From: Cereibacter_A sp052244495
GTDB lineage: Bacteria > Pseudomonadota > Alphaproteobacteria > Rhodobacterales > Rhodobacteraceae
Strand: one strand, 5' to 3'
Assembly: GCA_052244495.1 (NCBI GenBank)
Contig: JBQPXH010000001.1
Length of the DNA: 64,000 nt
Shown: piece after piece, positions 38,240-49,844 of the stretch
Position numbering within the stretch: the first letter of the stretch is position 1
Layout of the letters: each line of letters starts with the position of its first letter
Notes under the pieces: model-generated
Told to the model about the DNA's origin: nothing
Databases searched by the model: none
The model's input: only the letters and a program-made list of their open reading frames with translations
Translations under genes and position numbers: made by a program

Positions 38240-39208
38240 ATGCCCGAAGCCACCCCTTCCGAAGCAGGCCGCGGCCGCGAGGCGCGACGCCCGCGCGATA
38301 TCCCCGTCAAGGGATGGAAGGACATCGCACTCAGGGTCTGGCAGTCCATTGATCAGGACAGGGTGATGCTCGTCGCCGCCGGAGTGACCTTCTATCTCGT
38401 GCTGGCGCTCTTTCCGGCCCTTGCGGCCTTCGTGTCTCTCTATGGCCTCTTCGCCGACCCTGCCATCATCGCCGACCAGATGGACTCGCTGCGCGGCGTC
38501 CTGCCGGCCGAGGGGCTGGACCTGCTGACGGAACAGCTCCGGACGCTGGCCAGCGGGCAGAGTTCCTCGCTGACCTTCGGCTTCGCCATCTCGTTCCTGA
38601 TCGCCTTCTGGAGCGCCAATTCCGGCATGAAGGCGCTGATCGAGGCGATGAACATCGCGCATGACGAACGCGAGAAGCGGTCGTTCCTGATGCTGAACCT
38701 GCTCTCCTTCGCGCTGACGCTGGGGGCGATGGCGCTTTCGGTGACGATGATCGCGGCTGTCGCCATCGTTCCGGCAGTACTCGCGATCATCGACCTCGGA
38801 TCCGTGACGACGGCGGTCGTGTGGCTCACGCGGTGGCCGCTCCTGCTGCTCGTGGTCGCGGTGGCCATGGCGGCGCTCTACCGTTGGGCGCCGTCGCGGA
38901 AGTCGCCGGACTGGCGCTGGGTCACGTGGGGCAGCGGGATCGCCACGGTGATCTGGCTGCTCGCATCGGTCGCCTTTACCGTCTATCTCGAGAATTTCGC
39001 CAACTACAGCGCCACCTATGGCTCGCTGGGTGCGGTGGTGGGCCTGCTGCTCTGGGTCTGGATCGCGGTGATGATCCTGATCGTCGGGGCCGAGATCAAT
39101 TCCGAGATGGAACATCAGACGGCGCAGGACACGACCATCGGCCCGGACCGGCCGATGGGCCGGCGCGGCGCCGTGATGGCCGATACGCTCGGCGAAAAGG
39201 CGGACTAG
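38240..39208 (+). CDS. YihY/BrkB family inner-membrane protein
   Basis: This 322-residue protein has six hydrophobic segments and the family motifs AAGVTFYLVLALFPAL (about 46-61) and the C-terminal YSATYGSLGAVVGLLLW (about 254-270). Such proteins are annotated as BrkB virulence factor or, historically, RNase BN; their true function is uncertain. The ATG at 38240 has a GGGGAGGAG site (38224-38232). It may carry a one-mismatch stress promoter upstream. Confidence 0.88.
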   Translation: MPEATPSEAGRGREARRPRDIPVKGWKDIALRVWQSIDQDRVMLVAAGVTFYLVLALFPALAAFVSLYGLFADPAIIADQMDSLRGVLPAEGLDLLTEQLRTLASGQSSSLTFGFAISFLIAFWSANSGMKALIEAMNIAHDEREKRSFLMLNLLSFALTLGAMALSVTMIAAVAIVPAVLAIIDLGSVTTAVVWLTRWPLLLLVVAVAMAALYRWAPSRKSPDWRWVTWGSGIATVIWLLASVAFTVYLENFANYSATYGSLGAVVGLLLWVWIAVMILIVGAEINSEMEHQTAQDTTIGPDRPMGRRGAVMADTLGEKAD

Positions 39209-39248
39209 GTGCGCGCAGGCGTGGCGGACCCGTCGGCTCCGCCGCCGT

Positions 39249-40391
39249 TCACGCCTGCCGCATCGCCTCGACCAGCGCGGCCTGCGTCAGGCCCACCGGA
39301 TTACCCTTCATCGAGGACGAGACGGCGGAGGCCTCCGCGACCGCCGCGTGATCTGCGGGATCGAGACCGAGATCGGCGAGCCTCGGCAGGCCTGCCGCAC
39401 GCACCCACGCCTCCAGCGCCTCCGGAGCCTCGCGCGGCGAGGTTCCCAAGGTCTGACCCAGCAGGCCGCAGACCTCTCCCAGCCGGGCGCGGGCGGTGCT
39501 GCCGGGGGCCGAGGCCGCGAGGTTCGCCCGCAGGACGGGCGCGAGCAGCGTTCCGCAGATTGCCCCATGGGCCGCGCCGCTGATCCCGCCGATCACCCCC
39601 GCCAGCCCATGGACGGCGCCAAGGCCGCCGTTGGCGAGCGCAAGTCCCCCGCAGAGGCTCACCCAGGCAAGCTCGTCGCGCGAGGTGGCGTCCTCGCCCT
39701 TTTCCAGCCGCATCAGGGCCCGCAGCCCCTCGGCGATGGCGGGACGGGTGATGGCATCGGTGAAGGGCGTGGCGCGGGCCGAGACATAGGGTTCTATCAC
39801 CTGCGTGACCGCATCGAGACCGGATGCAAGCGTCACCCCGGGCGGGCAGCCATCCGTCAGTGCCGGATCGACCAGAGCGATCCGCGCGATCATCCGGTCG
39901 TCGCGGAGCGAGACCTTGCGCCGATGCTCGGGCACGCCGATGACCGCGTTCTTCGTCACTTCGCTGCCGGTGCCGGAGGTCGTCGGCAGCGCCACGAAGG
40001 GCAGGGGCGGCGCCACGAGCGGCCGCCCTTTGCCCACGACCTCCAGATGCTCCATCGGGCCGTCCGGCGCAGGAACCAGCGCCGCCAGCGCCTTGGCAAG
40101 GTCCAGCGTCGCGCCCCCGCCGAGCCCGACGACGACCTCGGGGGCAAAGGCGCGGGCCTGCCCGAGGCTGTCCTCGAGCAGCGCCAGGTCAGGCTCCGCA
40201 GGGCAGCCCATGGCCAGAACTTCGCCGCCAAGCGCCTCGATGTCCCGCAGGAGCCAGTCTGCCCGCCCCCCGTTCCGGCCGTGGACGAGGAGGATGCGCC
40301 GTCCGAAGCCCGTGACGAGGCCCGCCGCGCGCCCCGCCTCGCCCCGGCCGAAGAGAATGCGCCCCGGCGCCGCGATCCCGAAGGGCGTCAT
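39249..40391 (-). CDS. Iron-containing alcohol dehydrogenase, in the glycerol operon
   Basis: This 380-residue group III dehydrogenase is related to maleylacetate reductase and glycerol/alcohol dehydrogenases. It has the NAD site GLGGGATLDLAKALA (about 92-106), PTTSGTGSEVT, and metal-ligand histidines in the VHGLAGVIGGISGAAHG region. The start overlaps the glpK stop by 4 bases (ATGA), so it is in the same transcript. Substrate unknown; a glycerol- or glyceraldehyde-related role is plausible by context. Confidence 0.85.
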   Translation of the reverse strand: MTPFGIAAPGRILFGRGEAGRAAGLVTGFGRRILLVHGRNGGRADWLLRDIEALGGEVLAMGCPAEPDLALLEDSLGQARAFAPEVVVGLGGGATLDLAKALAALVPAPDGPMEHLEVVGKGRPLVAPPLPFVALPTTSGTGSEVTKNAVIGVPEHRRKVSLRDDRMIARIALVDPALTDGCPPGVTLASGLDAVTQVIEPYVSARATPFTDAITRPAIAEGLRALMRLEKGEDATSRDELAWVSLCGGLALANGGLGAVHGLAGVIGGISGAAHGAICGTLLAPVLRANLAASAPGSTARARLGEVCGLLGQTLGTSPREAPEALEAWVRAAGLPRLADLGLDPADHAAVAEASAVSSSMKGNPVGLTQAALVEAMRQA

Positions 40392-41869
40392 ACGTCCATC
40401 ACCGCGCGCACCGCCCGGCCCCATCGGGCGTATTTCCGTGCCCGCGTGGCCTCGTCCATTGCCGGCTCGAACCGTCGTTCCAGCGCCCAGCCGGCGGCGA
40501 ATTCCTCGGGGCCCGGGCAGAGGCCCGCCTGCATTCCCGCGAGCCAGGCGGCACCGAGCGCCGTCGTCTCGCGCACCACCGGCCGGTCGACCGGAGCGCC
40601 GATGATGTCCGCCAGGAACTGCATGGTCCAGTCGGATGCGGTCATGCCGCCGTCCACCCGCAGCACGCCTTCGGTCCCGGCCTGCCAGTCGGCGCGCATG
40701 GCTTCCAGCAGGTCGCGCGTCTGGTAGCCCACGCTCTCCAGCGCGGCGCGCGCGAATTCCTCCGGCCCCGAGTTGCGCGTGAGGCCGAAGACGGCGCCCC
40801 GGCTCTCTGGCTTCCACCACGGGGCACCGAGGCCGGTGAAGGCGGGCACGATCACCACGTCCTGCGCCGCGTCCGAGGCCGTGGCGAGCCCGTGCGTCTC
40901 GCCGGCCTCGCGGATGATCCTGAGGCCGTCGCGCAGCCACTGGACGACCGCCCCGGCGATGAAGATGGAGCCTTCCAGCGCATAGGTCCGCTTGCCGCCC
41001 AGCTGGTAGGCGATGGTCGTGAGAAGCCGCGACCGGCTCGTCACCCGTTCCTCACCCGTGTTCAGGAGCGCGAAGCAGCCGGTGCCATAGGTCGATTTCA
41101 TCATGCCGGGGTGGAAGCAGGCCTGCCCGCAGGTGGCGGCCTGCTGGTCTCCCGCGACGCCGAGGATGGGGATCTCGCGGCCGAAGAGATCGGCGCGGGT
41201 CATCCCGAAGGGTGCCGCGCAATCCATGACCTCGGGCAGCATCGCCATGGGGATGTCGAGGAGCCCGCAGATCTCCTCGTCCCAGACGCCGCGGCCGATG
41301 TCGAAGAGCATCGTGCGCGCGGCATTGGTGGCATCGGTCACATGGGCGCGTCCGCCGGTGAGCTTCCAGATGAGGAAACTGTCGACCGTGCCGAACAGAA
41401 GATCGCCCCTCCGCGCCCGCTCGCGTGCGCCCTCGACGTGATCGAGCAGCCACTTGACCTTGGTGGCCGAGAAATAGGGATCGAGCAGCAGGCCGGTGCG
41501 CTGCGTGATCATGCCCTCGTGACCCGCGGCGCCGAGATCCTGGCAGAGGTCGGCAGTGCGGCGGTCCTGCCAGACAATCGCGTTGTGGATCGGGTGCCCG
41601 GTGGCGCGCTCCCAGATCACGACGGTCTCGCGTTGGTTGGTGATGCCGATGGCGGAAAGGCTGCCGTCGATCTCGGCCCGCTCCACCGCCGCGCGCGCCG
41701 TCGCCGCGACGCTCGACCAGAGGTCGGAGGGATCGTGCTCCACCCAGCCGGGCCGGGGGTAGATCTGGGGGAATTCCTCCTGCGCCATCGCCTTCAGCGA
41801 CAGTGACTGGTCGAAGACGATCGCGCGCGACGAGGTGGTGCCCTGATCGATGGCGAGGATGTGGCTCAT
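40388..41869 (-). CDS. glpK: Glycerol kinase
   Basis: This FGGY-family kinase phosphorylates glycerol to glycerol-3-phosphate, which GlpD then oxidises. The 493-residue protein has the N-terminal phosphate loop DQGTTSSRAIVFD (7-19), the family block STYGTGCFALLNTG and the C-terminal FGGY segment. The start at 41869 (MSHILAIDQG) fits the family. It is separated from glpV by 118 bases containing a hairpin. Confidence 0.96.
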   Translation of the reverse strand: MSHILAIDQGTTSSRAIVFDQSLSLKAMAQEEFPQIYPRPGWVEHDPSDLWSSVAATARAAVERAEIDGSLSAIGITNQRETVVIWERATGHPIHNAIVWQDRRTADLCQDLGAAGHEGMITQRTGLLLDPYFSATKVKWLLDHVEGARERARRGDLLFGTVDSFLIWKLTGGRAHVTDATNAARTMLFDIGRGVWDEEICGLLDIPMAMLPEVMDCAAPFGMTRADLFGREIPILGVAGDQQAATCGQACFHPGMMKSTYGTGCFALLNTGEERVTSRSRLLTTIAYQLGGKRTYALEGSIFIAGAVVQWLRDGLRIIREAGETHGLATASDAAQDVVIVPAFTGLGAPWWKPESRGAVFGLTRNSGPEEFARAALESVGYQTRDLLEAMRADWQAGTEGVLRVDGGMTASDWTMQFLADIIGAPVDRPVVRETTALGAAWLAGMQAGLCPGPEEFAAGWALERRFEPAMDEATRARKYARWGRAVRAVMDV

Positions 41870-41949
41870 GTCTGTCTTCCCGGTTCGTCTGCCGAAATGT
41901 GCCCGATGGTGCTGCCAACGGGCCGCAACGGCAAGCACCGGGGAGGAAA

Positions 41950-41980
41950 GGCGCGGGGCAGGCACGACGCCCGCCCCGCC
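41950..41980 (-). terminator. Hairpin between glpV and glpK
   Basis: On the minus strand GGCGGGGCGGGC pairs imperfectly with GCCTGCCCCGCGCC and is followed by CTTTCC. It follows the substrate-binding protein gene glpV closely. It could be a partial terminator or a 3' RNA stabiliser that raises glpV expression above glpK. Confidence 0.45.
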
Positions 41981-41987
41981 TCTGGGG

Positions 41988-43715
41988 TCACTGCTGCCAG
42001 GATTTGATCAGCTCATCATAGCTGACCGTCTCGGGCTGGGGATCCTCGTTCTCGAGCTTGGCCACCGGCGAACCCGGCTGGTCCAGCCAGTATTGCGCGT
42101 CCTGCTCCTCGTTCATCTTCGGACCGAGGTCGCCCTGCACGCCCGCGCGCTCGAGCCGCTCGAGCACCCGTTCCTGCTGCTCGCAGAGCGCGTCCAGCGC
42201 CTCCTGCGGCGACTTCGCGCCCGAGGAGGCGTCGCCGATGTTCTGCCACCAGAGCTGCGCGAGCTTCGGATAGTCCGGGATGTTGGTGCCCGTGGGCGAC
42301 CACTGGACGCGCGCGGGCGAGCGGTAGAACTCGACCAGACCGCCGAGCTTCGGCGCGCGCTCGGTGAAGCTCTCGTGCTGGATCGTGGATTCGCGGATGA
42401 AGGTGAGCCCGACGTGGGACTTCTTCACGTCGACCGTCTTCGAGGTCACGAACTGCGCATAGAGCCAGGCCGCCTTGGCGCGATCGACCGGCGTGGACTT
42501 CATCAGCGTCCAGGAGCCCGCGTCCTGATAGCCGACCTTCATGCCCTCCTCCCAGTAGGCGCCGTGCGGCGAGGGGGCCATGCGCCACTTGGGCGTGCCG
42601 TCCTCGTTCAGCACGGCCTTGGCGCCGTCGCCCACCATGTCGGCGGTGAAGGCGGTGTACCAGAACATCTGCTGGGCGATGTCGCCCTGCGCCGGCACCG
42701 GCCCCGCCTCCGAGAAGGTCATGCCCGCGGCCGCGGGCGGCGTGTAGTTCTTCAGCCAGTCGATGTACTTGGTGATCGCATAGACCGCCGCCGCGTCGTT
42801 GGTGGCCCCGCCGCGGGTCACGCAGGAGCCCACGGGCTGCGAGTTCTCGTTGACGCGGATGCCCCATTCGTCGACGGGCAGGCCGTTCGGTTCGCCCTTG
42901 TCGCCCATGCCGGCCATCGACATCCAGGCATCGGTGAAGCGCCAGCCGAGGCTCGGGTCCTTCTTGCCGTAGTCCATGTTGCCATAGACGCTCGCGGGCC
43001 CGCCCATGTAGCTCATGTCGCGGCCGGTGAAGAACTCGGCGATGTCCTCGTAGGCCGACCAGTTGACCGGCACGCCGAGGTCGTAGCCGTACTTCTCCTT
43101 GAAGTCGGCCTTCGTCTTCTCGTCGTTGAACCAGTCGTAGCGGAACCAGTAGAGGTTCGCGAACTGCTGGTCGGGCAGCTGGTAGACCTGCCCGTCGGGG
43201 CCGGTGGTGAACTTCAGCCCGATGAAGTCGGGCAGGTCGAGGTTCGGGTTGGTGACATCCTTGCCCTCGCCCTCCATCCACTCGGTCAGGCTGCGGGCCT
43301 GCTGGTAGCGCCAGTGGGTGCCGATCAGGTCGCTGTCGTTGATGTAGGCGTCGTAGATGTTCTCGCCCGACTGCATCTGCGTCTGCAGCTTTTCCACCAC
43401 GTCGCCCTCGCCGATCAGGTCGTGGGTGACGTTGATGCCGGTGATCTTCGAGAAGGCCGGGGCGAGCACCTTGGCTTCGTATTCATGCGTGGTGATGGTC
43501 TCGGAGACCACCTTGATGTCCATTCCGGCCATCGGCGCGGCGGCGTCGATGAACCACTGCATCTCGGCCTCCTGTTCCTCGCGCGAGAGCGTGGACATGT
43601 CGCCGATCTCGGCATCGAGGAACTGTGCCGCCGCCTCCATGTCCGCCTGCGCCGGCGGGGCGCCGAGCGCCATCAGCGCGAGCGCCATCGCCGTGGCTGT
43701 CTTTCCGTATCTCAT
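41988..43715 (-). CDS. glpV: Glycerol ABC transporter periplasmic binding protein GlpV
   Basis: This 575-residue protein has a Sec signal peptide (1-24, ending AQA) and a long periplasmic ligand-binding domain of the family 1 solute-binding type. It is longer than maltose-binding proteins, as in rhizobial GlpV. Its place in glpDSTPQUV-K order makes glycerol the probable ligand. The start follows GGGAGGAG at about 8-base spacing. It has many aromatic residues and tandem GDKG/GDGA loops, typical of the family. Confidence 0.9.
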   Translation of the reverse strand: MRYGKTATAMALALMALGAPPAQADMEAAAQFLDAEIGDMSTLSREEQEAEMQWFIDAAAPMAGMDIKVVSETITTHEYEAKVLAPAFSKITGINVTHDLIGEGDVVEKLQTQMQSGENIYDAYINDSDLIGTHWRYQQARSLTEWMEGEGKDVTNPNLDLPDFIGLKFTTGPDGQVYQLPDQQFANLYWFRYDWFNDEKTKADFKEKYGYDLGVPVNWSAYEDIAEFFTGRDMSYMGGPASVYGNMDYGKKDPSLGWRFTDAWMSMAGMGDKGEPNGLPVDEWGIRVNENSQPVGSCVTRGGATNDAAAVYAITKYIDWLKNYTPPAAAGMTFSEAGPVPAQGDIAQQMFWYTAFTADMVGDGAKAVLNEDGTPKWRMAPSPHGAYWEEGMKVGYQDAGSWTLMKSTPVDRAKAAWLYAQFVTSKTVDVKKSHVGLTFIRESTIQHESFTERAPKLGGLVEFYRSPARVQWSPTGTNIPDYPKLAQLWWQNIGDASSGAKSPQEALDALCEQQERVLERLERAGVQGDLGPKMNEEQDAQYWLDQPGSPVAKLENEDPQPETVSYDELIKSWQQ

Positions 43716-43758
43716 GTTCAGTCTCCTCCCAAAGACTCTGGTTGTGGATTGCGCCTGC

Positions 43759-44031
43759 CTAGACCCAGCGGAACACGGCCGCGGCGTAGATCAGGCACAG
43801 GATCAGCGCGCCCCAGAGCGGTGCGCCGAAGAAGAAGAGCCAGCCCAGACAGAGGAAGGCCGACCCGAGAAGCGTGATGAAGAGACGGTCGCCGCGCGTC
43901 GTCTCGATGGTGAGGATCCCCCGCCGCGGCGTCTCGGGCCGCAGGAGGGCCAGCGCCGTCATCAGGATCAGGAGCGCCGCGATGGCGCCGAAGAAGGCGG
44001 CCGTGGGCCAGGTCCATGCCATCCAGGCCAT
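43759..44031 (-). CDS. glpU: DUF2160 membrane protein GlpU
   Basis: This 90-residue protein with three hydrophobic segments (about 10-28, 49-65 and 68-86) matches the DUF2160 small membrane component found between permease and binding protein genes in rhizobial glp loci. Its role in transport is unknown. It lies 1 base after glpQ and 43 bases before glpV. Confidence 0.85.
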   Translation of the reverse strand: MAWMAWTWPTAAFFGAIAALLILMTALALLRPETPRRGILTIETTRGDRLFITLLGSAFLCLGWLFFFGAPLWGALILCLIYAAAVFRWV

Positions 44032-44032
44032 G

Positions 44033-44836
<804 letters not shown>

Positions 44837-44996
44837 GGCCGCACTCCCTGTCCTAAGTCGCGCCCTGTCGTGCGGCCGTGAGCGTGCGACCCTGTCGCAG
44901 TCCGGTGCCATTCCGCCGCGGCGGCCGTTCGACCGGCGCGCGGCGAGGGCGGATGCGCGCCGCACCGGACGGCGGGATCAATGGCAGCGAAGGGCG

Positions 44997-45868
<872 letters not shown>

Positions 45869-45869
<1 letters not shown>

Positions 45870-46954
45870 CACGCAGCCCTCCGGGCGCCGACGGGCAGCA
45901 CGCGCCAGTCGTCCGCATAGACGTTGATCTTCTCGGGGGCGAGTTGCAGGAAGGCCGGCCCCGTGGCCGCGGGCCTGTCCTCGGGCAGCAGGAGATTGAC
46001 CGGCTGCCCGAAGGCCTCACCCCGCAGGATGCGGTGGCGGCCCACGTCCTCGACGCGGGTGATGGTGGCCGGCAGGCCCTCGTCGGCCAGCGAGACGAAT
46101 TCGGGCCGGATGCCGATCTGTACCCGCCCGCCGGTGGCGGGGTAGGCGGCGCCAAGCGGGACAGGATGCCCCATGACGCGCGCGACCATGCCATCAACCT
46201 CGGCCTCGAAGAGGTTCATCCCGGGCGAGCCGATGAAATAGCCGACGAAGGTGTGCTCGGGCGTCTCGAAGAGTTCCTCGGGCGTGCCGGTCTGGACGAC
46301 ACGCCCCTCGTGCATCACCACGACGCGGTCCGCGAAGGTCAGAGCCTCGGTCTGGTCGTGGGTGACGTAGATCATCGTGTGACCGAACTCGCGGTGAAGC
46401 TGCTTCAGCTGCGTCCTGAGTTCCCATTTCATGTGCGGGTCGATCACGGTCAGCGGCTCGTCGAAGAGGATCGCGTTCACGTCCTCGCGCACCATGCCGC
46501 GTCCGAGGCTGATCTTCTGCTTCGCATCGGCGGTCAGCCCGCGCGCGCGGGTATCGAGCGCGCCTTCCATCCCGATCATCCGGGCGATCTGGCCCACGCG
46601 CGCCTCGACATAGGCCGCGTCGCGTCCGCGGTTCCTGAGCGGGAAGGCCAGGTTCTCGCGCACGGTCATCGTGTCGTAGACCACCGGGAACTGGAACACC
46701 TGCGCGATGTTGCGCGCGGCCGTCGGGGAACGCGTCACGTCGGTCTCGCCGAAGAGCACGCGCCCGCGGCTCGGGCGCAGGAGGCCCGAGATGATGTTCA
46801 GAAGCGTGGTCTTGCCGCAACCCGAGGCGCCGAGCAGCGCATAGGCGCCGCCGTCCTGCCAGACGTGGTCCATTTCCTTCAGCGCGAAGTCGTCCTCGCC
46901 CCGCGGCTTCGGCAGGTAGCTGTGGGCGAGGTTCGAGAGGGTGATGCGTGCCAT
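45869..46954 (-). CDS. glpT: Glycerol ABC transporter ATPase GlpT (degenerate signature motif)
   Basis: This 361-residue ATPase has canonical Walker A GASGCGKT, Walker B AILFDEP and switch histidine in YVTHDQTEAL. The signature LSGGQ is replaced by LTADAKQKISLGRG, so it cannot form a standard ABC signature. A C-terminal TOBE-type extension is present. The start at 46954 (MARITLSNL) fits the family. It pairs with GlpS. Confidence 0.9.
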
Positions 46955-46964
46955 CCGTGCCTCC

Positions 46965-48053
46965 TCAGGCCGCGAGCGCATAGGCCGCGGGGGCGGCCAG
47001 CGCGCCTTCGGCATCGAAGAGGTAGACATGCGCCGGATCGAGCCAGACCGACACCTCGCTCCCCGCGGCGATCTCGTGCACGCCGGGCACCAGACCCACC
47101 CACCGGTCCGGCCCGTGCGCGAGATGCAGGAAGGTCTCGGAGCCGGTGATCTCGGTCGCGACGATCCGGCAGGTGAAGTCCACCGCGCTGCCCGAATGAC
47201 GGTTCAGCGCGAGGTGGTTCGCCCGGAACCCCGCCCGGTAGTCGCCGTCGGGAAGCTGCGCGAAGCCCCCCTCGGCCGGGGCATTGGCCAGGTGGCCGAA
47301 GTTCAGCCGGTGCCCGGACTTGGTGACCGGCAGGAAGTTCATCGGGGGATCCGAGAAGACCCTCGCCGTCGTGGCATCCACCGGCCGCCGATAGACCTGC
47401 GGCGTCGGCCCGAACTGCGTCACGCGCCCCTCCCAGAGGGTCGCCGTGTTGCCCCCGAGCAGCAGCGCCTCCTCGGGCTCGGTCGTGGCATAGACGAAGA
47501 TCGCGCCCGAGGCCTCGAAGATCCTCGGGATCTCGAGCCGCAGTTCCTCGCGCAGCTTGTAGTCGAGGTTGGCCAGCGGTTCGTCCAGCAGCACGAGACC
47601 CGCGCCCTTGACCAGCGCCCGCGCCAGCGCGCAGCGCTGCTGCTGGCCGCCCGACAGTTCCAGCGGCCGGCGCTTCAGCATGGGCGTCAGCTTCAGCATC
47701 TCGGCCACCGCGCGCACCTCGCGGTCGATCTCGGCCCTTGCGCGGCCCATCAGCCGCAGAGGCGAGGCGATGTTCTCGTAGACGCTCATCGAGGGGTAGT
47801 TGATGAACTGCTGGTAGACCATGGCGACGCGGCGGTCCTGCACCCGGACGCCGGTCACGTCGCGTCCGTCCCAGAGGATGCGCCCCGAACTGGGCAGGTC
47901 GAGGCCGGCCATCAGCCGCATGAGGCTGGTCTTGCCCGCAAGCGTAGGGCCGAGCAGCACGTTCATCGTGCCGCCTTCCAGCACGAGATCCGTCGGATGG
48001 ATGTGCATCCGTCCGCTGACCGCGCGCGAAACCCTCTGGAACTCCAGCGTCAT
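46965..48053 (-). CDS. glpS: Glycerol ABC transporter ATPase GlpS (switch histidine missing)
   Basis: This 362-residue ATPase has a canonical signature LELSGGQQQR and Walker B LVLLDEP, but Walker A is GPTLAGKT (Ala for Gly) and the switch histidine position reads VYATTEPEEA (Thr). A C-terminal regulatory extension follows. With GlpT it forms a heterodimer in which one ATP site has every canonical element and the other is degenerate. Confidence 0.9.
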   Translation of the reverse strand: MTLEFQRVSRAVSGRMHIHPTDLVLEGGTMNVLLGPTLAGKTSLMRLMAGLDLPSSGRILWDGRDVTGVRVQDRRVAMVYQQFINYPSMSVYENIASPLRLMGRARAEIDREVRAVAEMLKLTPMLKRRPLELSGGQQQRCALARALVKGAGLVLLDEPLANLDYKLREELRLEIPRIFEASGAIFVYATTEPEEALLLGGNTATLWEGRVTQFGPTPQVYRRPVDATTARVFSDPPMNFLPVTKSGHRLNFGHLANAPAEGGFAQLPDGDYRAGFRANHLALNRHSGSAVDFTCRIVATEITGSETFLHLAHGPDRWVGLVPGVHEIAAGSEVSVWLDPAHVYLFDAEGALAAPAAYALAA

Positions 48054-48239
48054 TCTCCCCCCTGACTTCCCCGCCGGCTGCCGCCGGATCTTCTGCCCCT
48101 CCGGGCCGCCCCTCCTCGGGCGGTCCTTCGGCGACGATGCCGGACCGGCTCTCGCTTGTCCGCCCCCGACCTGTCCGGCCGGGTGGTTACCCGGCCTCCG
48201 CCTCTGGCCGCCGCGCCCGTCACCGGCGCGCGGCCTGCG

Positions 48240-49844
48240 TCAGCTCGCCCCGGCCAACCCCGCGGCCTGCGCGCCGGCCGCGCCGGACACGTCCCTCATC
48301 CAGCCGTCCAGCGCCGCGATTTCCTCTGCCGACATCCGGAGGCCGAGCTTGCTGCGCCGCCAGACCACATCCTCGGCCCTCAGCGCGTATTCGTGCCGCA
48401 TCAGCCAGCGCACCTCGGCTTCGGTCAGCGTAGCACCGAAGTCCTGCCCGAGATCAAGCGCGTTGCGCGCCAATCCGAGCAGATTCCGCGCATCGGTCCC
48501 ATAGGCGCGGACGAGCCGCATGGCCCAGCGGTCGGTGAGGAACGGGAAGTCGCGCAGCAGCCCCTCGGCCAGCGCCGATGCCCCGTCCCACGGAAAATCG
48601 CCGCCCGGCAGGGCCACCCCCGCGGTCCAGGAGCCGCCGGCCTCCGGGAAGAAGGGCGCAAGCTTCGTCATCGCGCTTTCCGCGAGCCGCCTGTAGGTCG
48701 TGATCTTTCCGCCGAAGACATTCAGCAGCGGCGCCCCCTGCCGGTCGATCGACAGCACGTAATCCCGCGTTGCGGCCGTGGCCGAGTGTGCCCCGTCGTC
48801 GTGCAGGGGCCGGACGCCGGAATAGGTCCAGACGATGTCGTCCCGCGTCACGGGGCGGGCGAAGTAGTCCGAGGCGAAGGCGCAGAGATAGTCCTGCTCC
48901 TCGGGCGTGCAGCGCGCCTCGTCAGGCGCCCCCCGGTGATCCTGGTCCGTGGTGCCGATCAGGGTGAAATCCGTCTCGTAGGGAATGGCGAAGATGATCC
49001 GCCCGTCCTTGCCCTGGAAGAAGTAGCAGCGGTCGTGATCGAAGAGCCGCCGGGTGACCATGTGGCTGCCACGGACGAGGCGCACGTTCTCGCGCGTGGG
49101 CAGGTGGAGCTTTTCGCGGATGATGCGCGCCACCCAGGGTCCACCGGCATTGACCAGCGCACGGGCGAGATGCTCGCGGCGACCTTCGCGGCCTTCCGTC
49201 GTCACGCGCCAGAGATCGCCCTGCCGCTCGGCCGAGACCACCTCGGTCCGGGTCAGGATCGTGGCCCCCCTGCGCTCGGCGTCGCGCGCGTTCAGCACCA
49301 CTAGACGGGAGTCCTCGACCCAGCAGTCGGAATACTCCCAGCCGCGGGTGAAGCGCGGCTTAAGCGGTGCCCCGGCCGGATCCTTGGTCAGATCGACGGG
49401 CCGTGCCGGCGGTAGGATCCGGCGGCCGCCGAGGCGGTCGTAGGTCTCGAGCGCGAGGCGGATGAGCCAGGCGGGCCGGCGCCCCTTCATCCAGGGCATG
49501 AGGCGCCCGAGGATCCTTGCCGTGGGCGTGTCGCCCGCGAACCGCATCTCGGGCTGCCAGGGCAGGACGAAGCGCATGGGCCAGGAGATGTGCGGCATGG
49601 CTACGAGCAGCGTCTCGCGCTCTTCCAGCGCCTCGCGCACGAGGCGGAACTCGAAATACTCGAGGTAGCGCAGCCCGCCGTGGAAGAGCTTTGTGGAAGC
49701 AGAGGACGTCGCCTGCGCCAGATCCCCCATCTCGGCGAGGGTGACGCGCAGCCCGCGGCCCGCGGCGTCGCGGGCTATGCCGCAGCCGTTGATCCCGCCC
49801 CCGATGATGAAGAGATCGACCGGCTCCGTGCCAGTCCCGCGCAT
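48240..49844 (-). CDS. glpD: Glycerol-3-phosphate dehydrogenase (FAD)
   Basis: This membrane-associated flavoenzyme oxidises glycerol-3-phosphate to DHAP and feeds electrons to quinone. The 534-residue protein has the FAD motif GGGINGCGIARDAAGRG (about 14-30), SSASTKLFHGGLRYLE (about 45-60) and a C-terminal DAO_C domain. The ATG at 49844 has GGAGGAC about 12 bases upstream. It leads the glp operon. Confidence 0.95.
   Translation of the reverse strand: MRGTGTEPVDLFIIGGGINGCGIARDAAGRGLRVTLAEMGDLAQATSSASTKLFHGGLRYLEYFEFRLVREALEERETLLVAMPHISWPMRFVLPWQPEMRFAGDTPTARILGRLMPWMKGRRPAWLIRLALETYDRLGGRRILPPARPVDLTKDPAGAPLKPRFTRGWEYSDCWVEDSRLVVLNARDAERRGATILTRTEVVSAERQGDLWRVTTEGREGRREHLARALVNAGGPWVARIIREKLHLPTRENVRLVRGSHMVTRRLFDHDRCYFFQGKDGRIIFAIPYETDFTLIGTTDQDHRGAPDEARCTPEEQDYLCAFASDYFARPVTRDDIVWTYSGVRPLHDDGAHSATAATRDYVLSIDRQGAPLLNVFGGKITTYRRLAESAMTKLAPFFPEAGGSWTAGVALPGGDFPWDGASALAEGLLRDFPFLTDRWAMRLVRAYGTDARNLLGLARNALDLGQDFGATLTEAEVRWLMRHEYALRAEDVVWRRSKLGLRMSAEEIAALDGWMRDVSGAAGAQAAGLAGAS

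Noticed and set aside
41850..43877. 675-codon plus-strand frame
   Set aside because: Antisense shadow of glpV and its flanks.
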